NCBI GenBank assembly: GCA_044356555.1 | Contig: JBIKWB010000001.1 | Location: 186,001-250,000 of the forward strand | Reading direction: 5' to 3' | Source: Tous-C4FEB sp044356555 | Lineage (GTDB): Bacteria > Verrucomicrobiota > Verrucomicrobiia > Opitutales > Opitutaceae | Length of the DNA stretch: 64,000 nucleotides | Part shown: in pieces, positions 32,005-40,202 of the stretch | Numbering within the stretch: the stretch's first letter is position 1 | Layout: each line of letters opens with the position of its first letter | Notes under the pieces: generated by a model | What the model saw: the letters and a program-made list of their open reading frames with translations, nothing else | What the model was told of the DNA's origin: nothing | Database searches by the model: none | Made by a program: the position numbers and the translations under genes

Positions 32005-33672
32005 CTACCGGTTGGGGTCGCTCGGGTAACCTTGGGCGGTGCGAGCCCAGGACGTCAGTGTGAGGCGGTGGATTTTGGCGTTGTGGCGGACGTCGACGGG
32101 GAACTTGGGGTGGAAAAAAAAGCGTTTGATGGCGGCGGTGTAGGGCGAGGTCAGAGCGAGTTCGCGCAGTTCAAGGGCGAGGGCATGGGCTTCGGTTGAA
32201 TCGAGCACGGAGGTTTCAACCACGATCGCGGGGAGTTGGTCGGGCGCGTGGCCGAGACCGATCAGGGCACAGCGGGCAGCGCGGGGATGGGCGCGGAAAA
32301 TCTGCTCGCAGGGTTCGGTGTAAAGGAGGCCTTGGGCGGTCGTGACGCGTTCTATTTTTCGGCCGCAAAACCAGAGTCGACCGTCGACGTCGAGGTAACC
32401 GCAGTCGCCGAGCCGGTGATAAATGCCGGCGGGCGAGGAAATTTTTGCGAGCGCGGTCGGTTCGGGCAGGGCGTCGTAGGATTTTGTCACGACGGGACCG
32501 GTGGCGATGATTTCGCCGATTTCTCCGGGGGGGAGTTCGCGGGCGGAGGTCAGGTCGGGGAGCGGAGTATCGGTGGGGGCGATGATCTTGATGGTGATCT
32601 CGGCGACCGGGCGACCGACGCAGGCGCCGGGGCGCGAATGACGTTTGTCGTCTGATAGGTGATAAACTTCGGCCGAGGAAATGGAGGAGAGAGGGAGCGA
32701 TTCGGTGGCGCCGTAGGGGCTGTGGAGTTGGCCGTTGGGCAGAAAGGAGCGGGACGTGGACCAGAGCGAGGCAGGGACGGGGGCACCGGCACAGAGGATG
32801 CGGCGGATGGTCGGCAGAGTGAGGTTCTCGGCGACGCAGTGAGCGCCGATTTTTTGCCAGAGCGTGGGTGAGCCGAAGGAGTTGGTGACGTTCTCTTGGC
32901 GGATGGCCTGAACGAGGTGGGCGGGATTGAGATCGGCGGGTCGGCGGGGGTCGATTTCAGGGACGATGGTGGTCATCCCGAGGGCTGGATTGAAGAGGGC
33001 GAAGATCGGGAGAAGCGGCAGATCAATTTCCCCGGGTTGGATCGAGTAAGTGGCGCGGATGAGGCGGACCTGAGCGTCGAAGTGACCGTGCTCATAGCAG
33101 ACGCCTTTGGGTGAGCCGGTAGAACCGCTCGTGAACAACACGGCGGCGAGATCCGAGGCCTTGCGGTTGGCGGCAACCAAGGGTTTGGGATTTTGGCGGT
33201 CGGGTCGGGTGAGGCGGGCGGTGAGAGCGCTGCCGGCGGGAATGCGGTGCTTGACGGAAGAAAATGTGGGGCGGAAGAGGTGGCTGAGGATGCGTGCGAG
33301 CGGGATGCCCACGAGGGCGCTGGGGCGGGAGCGGGCGACGCAGGCGAGGAAGTTTTTGAGGCCCATGCCGGGGTCGATCACGACCGGCACGGCACCGAGG
33401 GAGAAGAGGGCGAAGGCCGAAGCAATGAGCGGCAGGCCTTGGCGGACCATCAGCAGCGTGCGGTCGCCGGATTGCACGCCGGCGGTGGTGAGACGGAGTT
33501 GCCAGGCGGCGACTTCGGCGGCGAGTTCGGAGAAGGTGAGCGTGAGGTAGTCGATATCGCCGGCGGTGGTGCGGCCGCGGGGAATTTTTAAGGCGGCGGT
33601 GGCGGGTGACGCGGCGGCCATGAGCGCGAGGTGGCGGGCGATGTTGGCGTTGTTCTCGGCGGGAGCGGTCAC
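32005..33672 (-). CDS. oleC: OleC-like olefin beta-lactone synthetase (AMP-dependent ligase family)
   Basis: A 555-residue adenylate-forming enzyme. VLFTSGSTGSPKGVCYEH is the P-loop motif; YHRLGDCGYLDVDGRLWFCGRKIERV is the A8-like core and hinge region. The segment VIDPGMGLKNFLACVARSRPSALVGIPLA resembles OleC proteins rather than acyl-CoA synthetases. OleC converts a 2-alkyl-3-hydroxyacid to a beta-lactone using ATP. The frame extends by a TTG at 33708, but that codon is right after a terminator T-run; the GTG at 33672, leading into NIARHLALM, is preferred. The pair oleC-oleD is present, but oleA and oleB are absent from the window. Confidence 0.78.
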   Translation of the reverse strand: MTAPAENNANIARHLALMAAASPATAALKIPRGRTTAGDIDYLTLTFSELAAEVAAWQLRLTTAGVQSGDRTLLMVRQGLPLIASAFALFSLGAVPVVIDPGMGLKNFLACVARSRPSALVGIPLARILSHLFRPTFSSVKHRIPAGSALTARLTRPDRQNPKPLVAANRKASDLAAVLFTSGSTGSPKGVCYEHGHFDAQVRLIRATYSIQPGEIDLPLLPIFALFNPALGMTTIVPEIDPRRPADLNPAHLVQAIRQENVTNSFGSPTLWQKIGAHCVAENLTLPTIRRILCAGAPVPASLWSTSRSFLPNGQLHSPYGATESLPLSSISSAEVYHLSDDKRHSRPGACVGRPVAEITIKIIAPTDTPLPDLTSARELPPGEIGEIIATGPVVTKSYDALPEPTALAKISSPAGIYHRLGDCGYLDVDGRLWFCGRKIERVTTAQGLLYTEPCEQIFRAHPRAARCALIGLGHAPDQLPAIVVETSVLDSTEAHALALELRELALTSPYTAAIKRFFFHPKFPVDVRHNAKIHRLTLTSWARTAQGYPSDPNR

Positions 33673-33710
33673 GGGGCGGCAGGTTTGCGGTTGGACGCGG
33701 CGGGGCAAAG

Positions 33711-33734
33711 AAAAACCCCGCGGGTGGCGGGGTT
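33711..33734 (-). terminator. Rho-independent terminator after the small lipoprotein gene
   Basis: Stem AACCCCGC/GCGGGGTT (33714-33734, 5-base loop), followed on the minus strand by TTTTT (33715-33711). It ends the rnd-lipoprotein transcript just before oleC. It abuts the possible TTG start of oleC, which argues for the GTG at 33672. Confidence 0.8.
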
Positions 33735-33760
33735 GGATGAGTGTCGCGGGTGGAACAAAC

Positions 33761-33780
33761 GCCCGATGGGGACATCGGGC
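33761..33780 (-). terminator. Second hairpin between the lipoprotein gene and its terminator
   Basis: A perfect 8-bp stem GCCCGATG/CATCGGGC with loop GGGA, six bases past the lipoprotein gene stop. It has no good T-run, so it may assist the stronger terminator at 33714-33734 or protect the 3' end of the mRNA. Confidence 0.45.
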
Positions 33781-33786
33781 TTCACC

Positions 33787-34047
33787 TCAATAATCGTGGA
33801 GGGTGATGAGGCCCCAAAGGAGCGTGGTCTTGGCGCCGGAGGGGTTCCCTTGGCCGACGAGTTTGGTGGTGTCGACCGCTACGGTGGTGGCGGCGGGGGG
33901 CTGGAAAGAATTGGTGGCGACGGTGAGAGCCCCGCCGAGGAGCGAGGTTTCTTTGCCGCCGGACGGCGTGGTGCGGGTGGCGCAACCGGCGCTAAACAGC
34001 ACCGTGGATGTGAGCAGAACCAGAGCGGGGCGAAGCGATGATTTCAT
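33787..34047 (-). CDS. Small putative lipoprotein (86 aa)
   Basis: An 86-residue protein with a type II signal peptide (MKSSLRPALVLLTSTVLFSAGC; lipobox Cys22). The mature chain is Thr/Ala/Leu-rich with no recognised domain. It starts at the ATG at 34047, eight bases after the stop of rnd on the same strand; an in-frame upstream ATG would overlap rnd. The two hairpins downstream show it ends the transcript. No function can be assigned. Confidence 0.6.
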   Translation of the reverse strand: MKSSLRPALVLLTSTVLFSAGCATRTTPSGGKETSLLGGALTVATNSFQPPAATTVAVDTTKLVGQGNPSGAKTTLLWGLITLHDY

Positions 34048-34055
34048 AGCGAAGA

Positions 34056-35279
34056 TCAGGGGGATTTCAGGGAGGGGATGGATCGAAGGAGGGAGGCTTG
34101 CCAAGGGAGCAGAACGTCATCGAGGTCGGACGGGACTTGGGCAAGGTGGGAAAGTTGGGCGCGGTTCGCAATCAAGGTTGCTTCGATAGAAAGCTGGGTG
34201 GCGATGCGGTCGCGGTCTTCCTTGATGCGGTCGAGGCGGGCAAGTTCGGACTGGTTGAGTGAGCGGCGACCCGCGTCGCGGCCGGGCCGGCGAGGCAGCG
34301 TGGAGGGATCGGTCTCGAAGCCGCGGCGGAGAGCGGCGGTGAGAGAGGGCATGAGCCGGTCGTGGCGTTTGCCGAGATTCACTTGGGTTAAAATGGCCTC
34401 CGCCGTCTGGCCGTCTTCGGCGGCGTAGGCGATGTCGAGCAGGAGGTCGTTGTTGCAGACTTTAAACGGCGGAGTGTCGATCTGTTCGGCCGTGGTTTCA
34501 CGCCAGTGCCAGATGGCGTGGAGCACGGGTTGGCCGAGGCCGCGGAGGCGTTCACTGCGGCCGATGCGCCAATCGTGCTCGGTGGCGGGGGCGAAGCCCT
34601 CGGTGCCGGCTTGGATTTGGGCGCGGCATTGTTGGTCGAGCCATTCGAGCCGGTCGAGGTCGGCGAGTCCGCGGGTAAGGATGTCGCGTAGGCCGGGGAG
34701 GTGCCAGACGTCGAGGGCAGCGTAGTCGAGCAGCTTCGGGACGATGGGTCGGCGGGACCAGTTGGCCTTTTGACCGGATTTGTCGGCGGTGATGCCAAAG
34801 TGTTCTTCGAGGAGGGCGGCGAGACCGATGCGTTGGCGGCCGAGCAGTTGTGCGGCGAGCATGGTGTCGAAGATGCTCTTGGCGCGGAAGCCGCAGCGGT
34901 CATGCAATAGGCGCAGATCGAAATCGCTGCCGTGCATCACGAGGTGGAGCTGGGCGAGTCGGTCCCAGAGGGGCGTGAGATCGAGGTCGGGTGCGAGGGC
35001 GTCCACAAGGTAGACTTCGCCGTCGACATAGAATTGGAGCAGGCAGAGCCGGACCTTGTAGTGAAACATGTTGTCCGCCTCGGTATCGAGGAAGACCTCG
35101 TCGACGCGGTTGAGGGCGGCCAAGAGCGGAGCGAGGGAGCCGGGGCGGTCGAGCAGCTTGTAGTGAGTCGGACGCGCCGGATGACGCGAAGTGGGACGGG
35201 ACGCGGCGGGGGCCGTGGTGGCGGGGGGCTTGACGCCGAAAAAGCGGCGAACGGAAGGAGACAGTAAACGTGAAATCAT
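34056..35279 (-). CDS. rnd: Ribonuclease D-like 3'-5' exoribonuclease
   Basis: A 407-residue cytoplasmic exonuclease. The DEDDy residues are present: Asp and Glu in FLDTEADNMFHY, Asp in MHGSDFDLRLLHD, and Tyr-x3-Asp in LLDYAALDVWHL. An HRDC-like helical part follows (about 215-290), and the C-terminal third is basic. RNase D trims the 3' ends of tRNA and other stable RNAs. It begins with an ATG at 35279 and leads into the small lipoprotein gene. The C-terminal extension is longer than in E. coli RNase D. Confidence 0.88.
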   Translation of the reverse strand: MISRLLSPSVRRFFGVKPPATTAPAASRPTSRHPARPTHYKLLDRPGSLAPLLAALNRVDEVFLDTEADNMFHYKVRLCLLQFYVDGEVYLVDALAPDLDLTPLWDRLAQLHLVMHGSDFDLRLLHDRCGFRAKSIFDTMLAAQLLGRQRIGLAALLEEHFGITADKSGQKANWSRRPIVPKLLDYAALDVWHLPGLRDILTRGLADLDRLEWLDQQCRAQIQAGTEGFAPATEHDWRIGRSERLRGLGQPVLHAIWHWRETTAEQIDTPPFKVCNNDLLLDIAYAAEDGQTAEAILTQVNLGKRHDRLMPSLTAALRRGFETDPSTLPRRPGRDAGRRSLNQSELARLDRIKEDRDRIATQLSIEATLIANRAQLSHLAQVPSDLDDVLLPWQASLLRSIPSLKSP

Positions 35280-35384
35280 CTCGACAGGCGAAGAGCGTGG
35301 GCCGCGGTTCGGCGGAGGGCGAGAGCGTAAAACTGAGTTGGGGTAAAAATTGGCGGGGTGAATGAGGCGAGGGGAACGGGAAGA

Positions 35385-36284
35385 TCAGGCTGGAGCGGAC
35401 CAAGCGGTGAGGAAGGAATCGATGAGTTGAGGCAGATCGGAGCTGTAGCCGCCTTCGAGAATCGCGGCCGACGGGATGGCGTGGTGGGCGCGAGTTTCGG
35501 CGAGCCATGTGCCGAGGGTGGCGAAGTCCTCGGCTTCGAGGGTCATGGCGGTGATGGGGTCGCGAGCGTAGGCGTCGAAGCCGGCGGAGACGAGAATCAG
35601 GTCGGGTTGAAAGGCGATAATGGCGTCGAGCGAAGCGCGAAGCGCGGCGAGATGTTGGGGCCGTGGAGTGCGGGGAGCGACAGGCCAGTTGCGGGTGCGG
35701 GGCCCGAGATCGGTGATTCCGGTGCCGGGGTAGCAAGGGTGCTGGTGGACTGACGCGAAGAAGAACGTTGGGGTGTCGGCGTGGGCGTGGAGGATGGCTT
35801 CGGTGCCGTTACCGTGGTGGGCGTCGAAATCCCAAACGGCGACGCGGCGGGCACCGAGATGGTGGTGGGAGTGGAGGGCGGCGATGGCGATGGAGTTGAG
35901 ATAGCAGAAGCCCATGGCAGTGGCGGCGGTGGCGTGATGGCCGGGTGGGCGCATGAGGGCGAAAGCGGGCGTGCGCCGGGTGAGCGCGTGGGCGGCGGCG
36001 GCGAGAGCGGCGGACACGGCGCGACGAGCGTGGGCGGCGATGTCGTCAAAGAAAGGCGTGTCAGCGTCAAAGTCGCGGGTTTCGTCGAGGCGGCGCAGGT
36101 GGGCGGGGGTGTGAGCGAGGAGCAAGGTCGCGTCGGCGACCGAGGTTGAGGGGGCCGGAACGCGGAATTCCCAATCGGGATGGGCGGTGCGGAGGTGTGC
36201 AACCGAACGGGTGACGCGGGCGGGCTGCTCGGGGCGCATGGCGGAGCCGTAGGATGCGCACAGGGGGTCGTGAAAGATGAGCAT
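35385..36284 (-). CDS. Histone-deacetylase family amidohydrolase
   Basis: A 299-residue HDAC-superfamily enzyme. Motifs in order: HDPLCASYG, RPPGHHA (catalytic His pair), GFCYLNSIAIAA, VWDFDAHHGNGTE (zinc ligands Asp and His), VSAGFDAYARDP (zinc Asp) and a terminal EGGYS. Bacterial members deacetylate polyamines, acetoin-related or acylated small molecules; which one is not evident. It is divergent from queC with about 115 bp between the starts. Confidence 0.9.
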   Translation of the reverse strand: MLIFHDPLCASYGSAMRPEQPARVTRSVAHLRTAHPDWEFRVPAPSTSVADATLLLAHTPAHLRRLDETRDFDADTPFFDDIAAHARRAVSAALAAAAHALTRRTPAFALMRPPGHHATAATAMGFCYLNSIAIAALHSHHHLGARRVAVWDFDAHHGNGTEAILHAHADTPTFFFASVHQHPCYPGTGITDLGPRTRNWPVAPRTPRPQHLAALRASLDAIIAFQPDLILVSAGFDAYARDPITAMTLEAEDFATLGTWLAETRAHHAIPSAAILEGGYSSDLPQLIDSFLTAWSAPA

Positions 36285-36348
36285 GGGGAAAGGGCCGCAA
36301 AAAGGCGCCGGAGGCGCAAGAATCCAAAGCCTGAGAACGGCGGAAATG

Positions 36349-36385
36349 CACGGATTTCTAACTGTGACTTTTCGAAAAATCCGTG
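36349..36385 (+). promoter_or_regulatory. Hairpin in the queC leader
   Basis: CACGGATTT (36349-36357) and AAATCCGTG (36377-36385) form a perfect 9-bp stem with a 19-base loop, ending 14 bases before the queC ATG. It does not match the preQ1 riboswitch classes I know (no AAAAACTA-type tail), so it may be an operator or another control element. Confidence 0.4.
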
Positions 36386-36399
36386 GCCAAGTAGAGCGA

Positions 36400-37089
36400 A
36401 TGAACGTTGTCGTGCTTTGCTCGGGGGGAATGGATTCGGTGGTGGCGCTGCATTGGGCGCGGAGGGAGCATGTGGTGGTGGCAGCAGTGAGCTTCGACTA
36501 CGGGGCGAAGCACAACCATCGGGAGATTCCGTTTGCGGCGGAGCAGGCGGCGCTGGCAGGGGTGAGGCATGAGATCGTGGCTCTGGACTTTGTGAACCGG
36601 TTGTTTGCGTCGGACCTGTTGAAGAATGGGGGCGAAATTCCGGAGGGACACTATGAGGCGGCGAATATGAAGCAGACGGTGGTGCCGTTTCGGAATGCGA
36701 TCATGTTGGCGGTGGCGACGGGCTTGGCGGAGAGCCGGGGGGCGGAGGGACTCATGATCGCGGCGCACGGCGGCGACCATGCGATCTACCCGGATTGCCG
36801 TGAAGAATTTATGCGCGCGATGGGTGACGCGATGCGGCTCGGCACGTATGCGGAGGTGAAATTGTTGCGGCCGTTCATCGCGATGACGAAGGCGGAGATC
36901 GCGGTGGCGGGAGCGAAGTTGGGCGTAGATTTTGGGCGGACCTGGTCGTGCTACAAGGGTGGCGACGTGCATTGCGGGAAGTGCGGGACATGTGTGGAGC
37001 GCCGTGAGGCGTTTGAACTCGCCGGGATCAGTGATCCGACGGTGTATGCGGAGACGGGGGTGTTGCCGGGCAAGCCGGGGGTTAGTTAA
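36400..37089 (+). CDS. queC: 7-cyano-7-deazaguanine (preQ0) synthase
   Basis: A 229-residue ATP-dependent enzyme that makes preQ0 from 7-carboxy-7-deazaguanine and ammonia. The PP-loop SGGMDS (8-13) is at the N-terminus, the HGGDHAIYPDCR segment follows, and four Cys in CYKGGDVHCGKCGTC near the C-terminus bind zinc. The length is normal. The ATG at 36400 gives MNVVVLCSGGMDS; upstream in-frame codons are unlikely. queE follows 11 bp later. queD and queF are not in the window. Confidence 0.93.
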   Translation: MNVVVLCSGGMDSVVALHWARREHVVVAAVSFDYGAKHNHREIPFAAEQAALAGVRHEIVALDFVNRLFASDLLKNGGEIPEGHYEAANMKQTVVPFRNAIMLAVATGLAESRGAEGLMIAAHGGDHAIYPDCREEFMRAMGDAMRLGTYAEVKLLRPFIAMTKAEIAVAGAKLGVDFGRTWSCYKGGDVHCGKCGTCVERREAFELAGISDPTVYAETGVLPGKPGVS

Positions 37090-37100
37090 GTTTTCGAGCG

Positions 37101-37799
37101 ATGCTGATTTCGGAGATTTTTTATTCGTTGCAGGGTGAAGGGGCTTTGAGCGGCGTGCCGTCGGTTTTTGTGCGGACGAGCGGGTGTAATCTGCGCTGCG
37201 CTTGGTGCGACACGCCGTATGCCTCTTGGAATCCCGAGGGTACGACGATGAGGGTGGATAACATCGTGGCGGCGGTGCAGTCGCACCGCACGGCACGGCA
37301 CGTGGTGCTGACGGGTGGTGAGCCGATGATCGCGAAGGAAATCCGCGAGCTGGCGGCGGCGCTCAAGGAGCTGGGTTATCACATCACGATCGAAACGGCG
37401 GCGACGGTGGCTCCGGAAGCGATCGCGTGCGATCTGGCATCGATGTCACCGAAATTGCTCAATTCGGCACCGCAGGGGACGGAGCACGGGGTGTGGCGGA
37501 AAAAACACGAGGCGACGCGTTGGCAGCCGACCGTAGTGCGGGCGTGGCTCGATGCCGGTTGCGACTATCAGTTTAAATTCGTGGTCGCGGCGCCTTCGGA
37601 TGTGGAGGAGCTGGAAGGAATGTTGGCTTCGTTGAAGCGGGATATTCCACGCCATAAGGTGCAATTGATGCCCGAGGCGCGCACGCTGGAGGCGATGCGC
37701 GAGCGGGCGGGGTGGCTCGGCGAGGTGTGCAAAGCGCGCGGTTACCGCTACGCGCACCGGTTGCACATCGAACTCTACGGCAACAAGCGGGGCACGTAG
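37101..37799 (+). CDS. queE: 7-carboxy-7-deazaguanine synthase (radical SAM)
   Basis: A 232-residue radical-SAM enzyme that converts 6-carboxytetrahydropterin to 7-carboxy-7-deazaguanine. The iron-sulfur motif is CNLRCAWC (Cys29, Cys33, Cys36), preceded by the SLQGEGALSGVPSVFVRTSG start typical of QueE. VVLTGGEPM is the next conserved SAM-binding motif. It is directly after queC on the same strand, so the two consecutive steps are in one operon. Confidence 0.93.
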   Translation: MLISEIFYSLQGEGALSGVPSVFVRTSGCNLRCAWCDTPYASWNPEGTTMRVDNIVAAVQSHRTARHVVLTGGEPMIAKEIRELAAALKELGYHITIETAATVAPEAIACDLASMSPKLLNSAPQGTEHGVWRKKHEATRWQPTVVRAWLDAGCDYQFKFVVAAPSDVEELEGMLASLKRDIPRHKVQLMPEARTLEAMRERAGWLGEVCKARGYRYAHRLHIELYGNKRGT

Positions 37800-37808
37800 C
37801 CGTGGATT

Positions 37809-37824
37809 CTCCCCTGCCCTGCCC
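37809..37824. repeat. C-rich 16-mer repeat, copy 1
   Basis: CTCCCCTGCCCTGCCC, identical to 50583-50598 and 51197-51212. Here it is in the leader of the ExoD-like gene, 16 bases before its ATG. Confidence 0.7.
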
Positions 37825-37840
37825 CGCTTGATTTTTTTTC

Positions 37841-38479
37841 ATGAACACGCCCACGCCCGATCCGCTTAAAAAATTCTCCGACGAGTTGCACGCGCTTGCG
37901 GCGCGATTCCAAGACCATCAGGTAACGCTGCAGGAGATCATCGATGCGCTTGGGGCGCGGGCTTCGGCGCTGTTGATCATCATTCTTGCCCTGCCCTTCT
38001 GTGCGCCGATTGCGATCCCGGGATTGTCGACGCCATTTGGTTTGGCGATCCTGGCTTTGGCGGGGTGCTTTGCGCTCGGTCGGCCGCCCTGGTTGCCGCA
38101 GCGTTTGCTGAAGGTAAAATTGCCGCCGAAATTTTTCCGGGCGGTGCTCGAAGGGGCGAGCAAACTGATCGGATGGATTGAAAAGAGACTGCGGCCGCGC
38201 TGGCTCTGGCTGACGGAGGGCAACGCGATGCGTTTCGTCCACATGGGGATGGTCTGCGCCGGAGCCGGGTTGCTATTGCTGCCGTTGGGCGGCATCCCCC
38301 TCACGAATACACTGCCGGCGTTGGTGATCGTGTTCGGAATGCTCGGCGTGATGGAGCGCGACGGTGTGGCGGTGGTCGCCGCCTATGGGTTCTTGGTCGC
38401 GACGGTCGTTTACTTCGCGTTGTTCGCGACCGCCGTCATCGAACTGATTTCACGCCTCAGGCAGCACCTGGGGGTTTAG
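37841..38479 (+). CDS. ExoD family membrane protein
   Basis: A 212-residue protein. The cytosolic lead is followed by helices around ALLIIILALPFCAPIAIPGLSTPFG, the ExoD signature, and by three or four more. ExoD proteins are linked to exopolysaccharide synthesis in rhizobia; the mechanism is not known. It starts at the ATG at 37841 after the C-rich repeat and a T-run. Its last 23 bp overlap the convergent TerC gene. Confidence 0.85.
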   Translation: MNTPTPDPLKKFSDELHALAARFQDHQVTLQEIIDALGARASALLIIILALPFCAPIAIPGLSTPFGLAILALAGCFALGRPPWLPQRLLKVKLPPKFFRAVLEGASKLIGWIEKRLRPRWLWLTEGNAMRFVHMGMVCAGAGLLLLPLGGIPLTNTLPALVIVFGMLGVMERDGVAVVAAYGFLVATVVYFALFATAVIELISRLRQHLGV

Positions 38480-39497
38480 CCTCCGCCTTGGGTGGGATGG
38501 CGAGCGACGCCACGATGGAAATCGTGAGCAACGTGCCGATGATCCCGAGCGACCAAGTGATGGGGAATTTTCCGCCGAAGGCGTCGTTGAGCCAGACCAT
38601 CTTGAGGCCGACGAAGACAAGGATCAGCCCAAGTCCGTATTTGAGGAAGCGGAACTTGTGCATGACGCCGGCGAGCATGAAGAACATCGCGCGCAGGCCG
38701 AGGATGGCGAAGACGTTTGAGGTGAAAACAATCAGCGGCTCCTTGGTGATCGCGAAGATCGCGGGCACGGAGTCGACGGCGAAGATGATGTCGGTGACCT
38801 CGAGGAAGACGAGACACACAAACAACGGAGTGGCGTGGAGGATGCCGTTTTTTCGGGTGAAGAAATTTTGGCCGTCGAGCTGCGGGCTGACCGGGATCAT
38901 CTTCCGCAGGAGGCGAATGACGGGATTCTTCTCCGGATCGATGGGTTTCTCGGGGGCGAAAAGGATTTTGATACCGGTGAGGATCAGGAATGCGCCGAAG
39001 AGCCAGATGACCCAGTGGAACTGCATCAACACGGCCCCGAGCGAGATAAAGATAATGCGGAAAATGAGGGCGCCGAGAATGCCGTAGAAGAGGACCCGGT
39101 GTTGATACTTGGCCGGGATGGCGAAGTAGGTGAAGACGACGACGAAGACGAAGACGTTGTCGACGGAGAGGGATTTCTCGACGACGTAGCCGGTCAGAAA
39201 TTCAAGGCCGGTTTGGTTGGCGAGGAGGGTAGCTTGGGCCGCGGTGAGACCGGCGGCGAGCAGGCGGGGATCTTGGGGAAGCTTCCATTGGGCATATTGC
39301 CAAAAACCGTAGCAGAAGACCATCGCGAGACTGACCCAGACGATGCTCCAGATCAGCGCTTCTTTGAACTTAACTTCGTGGGACTCCTTGTGAAAGACAC
39401 CGAGATCCAGCGCCAACATGCCGAGCACGAAGAGCGTAAAACCGGCGTAGAACCACCAGTAGTCGGCGAAGGGAAAGAGGATGACGGACGGGTCCAT
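38457..39497 (-). CDS. TerC/Alx family membrane protein
   Basis: A 346-residue inner-membrane protein with nine or so helices. It contains EFLTGYVVEKSLSVDNVFVFVV and FLEVTDIIFAVDSVPAIFAIT, the duplicated acidic motifs of TerC/Alx proteins, which are implicated in metal (Mn) handling or tellurite resistance. The ATG at 39497 was preferred to an upstream ATG at 39533. There is no yybP-ykoY manganese riboswitch in the leader as far as I can see. Confidence 0.88.
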   Translation of the reverse strand: MDPSVILFPFADYWWFYAGFTLFVLGMLALDLGVFHKESHEVKFKEALIWSIVWVSLAMVFCYGFWQYAQWKLPQDPRLLAAGLTAAQATLLANQTGLEFLTGYVVEKSLSVDNVFVFVVVFTYFAIPAKYQHRVLFYGILGALIFRIIFISLGAVLMQFHWVIWLFGAFLILTGIKILFAPEKPIDPEKNPVIRLLRKMIPVSPQLDGQNFFTRKNGILHATPLFVCLVFLEVTDIIFAVDSVPAIFAITKEPLIVFTSNVFAILGLRAMFFMLAGVMHKFRFLKYGLGLILVFVGLKMVWLNDAFGGKFPITWSLGIIGTLLTISIVASLAIPPKAEAKPPGAA

Positions 39498-39616
39498 GGG
39501 CGCGTTAGTTTGAAATGAGGGACGCGAGAGCAAAAAGCCCGTCAGGATTCGGACAAGGGCAAGTTTCTGGAATAACCCGAGATTGTTTCCAGTGGGAAAG
39601 GCCGTAACGTCGTTGG

Positions 39617-40024
39617 ATGGTTGAAATCATCCACCTGGCGGTGACCTGGGCCTTGATCGGACTGATCTGGCTGGTGCAGGTCGTGATTTATCCGCAGTTC
39701 CGGGCGGTGGGGCGGTTGGAGTTCGGGGCGTATCACGCCGACTACACGCGGCGAATATCGTGGATCGTGGGACCTTTGATGGTGGCGGAGCTGGGGAGCG
39801 CGGCGTGGCTTCTATGGGCTGGAGAACGCAGCGGCTGGTTTTTGGTTTCGCTGGGGCTGATTGGGGTTAACTGGCTCTCGACGGTGATCGTGCAAGTGCC
39901 GCTGCACCGGAGGTTGGAGCAAGGGTTCGAGGCGGGCGCACACGGGCGGCTGGTGGCAACGAACTGGGTGCGGACGGGGGCATGGACCGCGCGCGGCGTA
40001 TTGGTGGCCGCCGGGTGCCTCTAG
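39617..40024 (+). CDS. Small four-helix membrane protein
   Basis: A 135-residue protein with four predicted membrane spans. It starts with an ATG at 39617 and shows HLAVTWALIGLIWLVQVVIYPQFRAVG, as in DUF1772-like integral membrane families, with an Arg-rich loop HRRLEQGF. No function can be given. It is divergent from the TerC gene and convergent with feoX, with 10 bases between the stops. Confidence 0.65.
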   Translation: MVEIIHLAVTWALIGLIWLVQVVIYPQFRAVGRLEFGAYHADYTRRISWIVGPLMVAELGSAAWLLWAGERSGWFLVSLGLIGVNWLSTVIVQVPLHRRLEQGFEAGAHGRLVATNWVRTGAWTARGVLVAAGCL

Positions 40025-40034
40025 CGAGACCCGA

Positions 40035-40193
40035 TCAGTGGGCGGGCGGGCGAAGTTTGGGATCGGGCGTGGAGCAACCGCAGTCTCCCCCGCAGTGAGG
40101 ACTTTTCTTTTTTGCGTAGGCCCGGAGCACGAGCCAGCTCGCGGCAAGGCCGACGAGGACGAGGGCAGCGAGGGATTGGACGGCGGGGGACAT
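40035..40193 (-). CDS. FeoB-associated Cys-rich membrane protein
   Basis: A 52-residue protein found directly downstream of feoB. It has one membrane helix (about residues 7-25, VQSLAALVLVGLAASWLVL), then a basic AKKK stretch and a cysteine cluster CGGDCGC at 34-40. This is the layout of FeoB-associated Cys-rich membrane proteins, which are thought to assist ferrous iron transfer in the Feo system. It starts at the ATG at 40193, ten bases past the feoB stop, and is the last gene of the operon. Confidence 0.8.
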   Translation of the reverse strand: MSPAVQSLAALVLVGLAASWLVLRAYAKKKSPHCGGDCGCSTPDPKLRPPAH

Positions 40194-40202
40194 GGCGGGC
40201 GA

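Noticed and set aside
36285..36399. A preQ1 riboswitch before queC
   Set aside because: The stem lacks the class I tail and the class II or III fold as I know them, so only an unnamed hairpin is reported.
39498..39616. A yybP-ykoY manganese riboswitch before the TerC gene
   Set aside because: The conserved loop sequences were not found in the leader on either strand.
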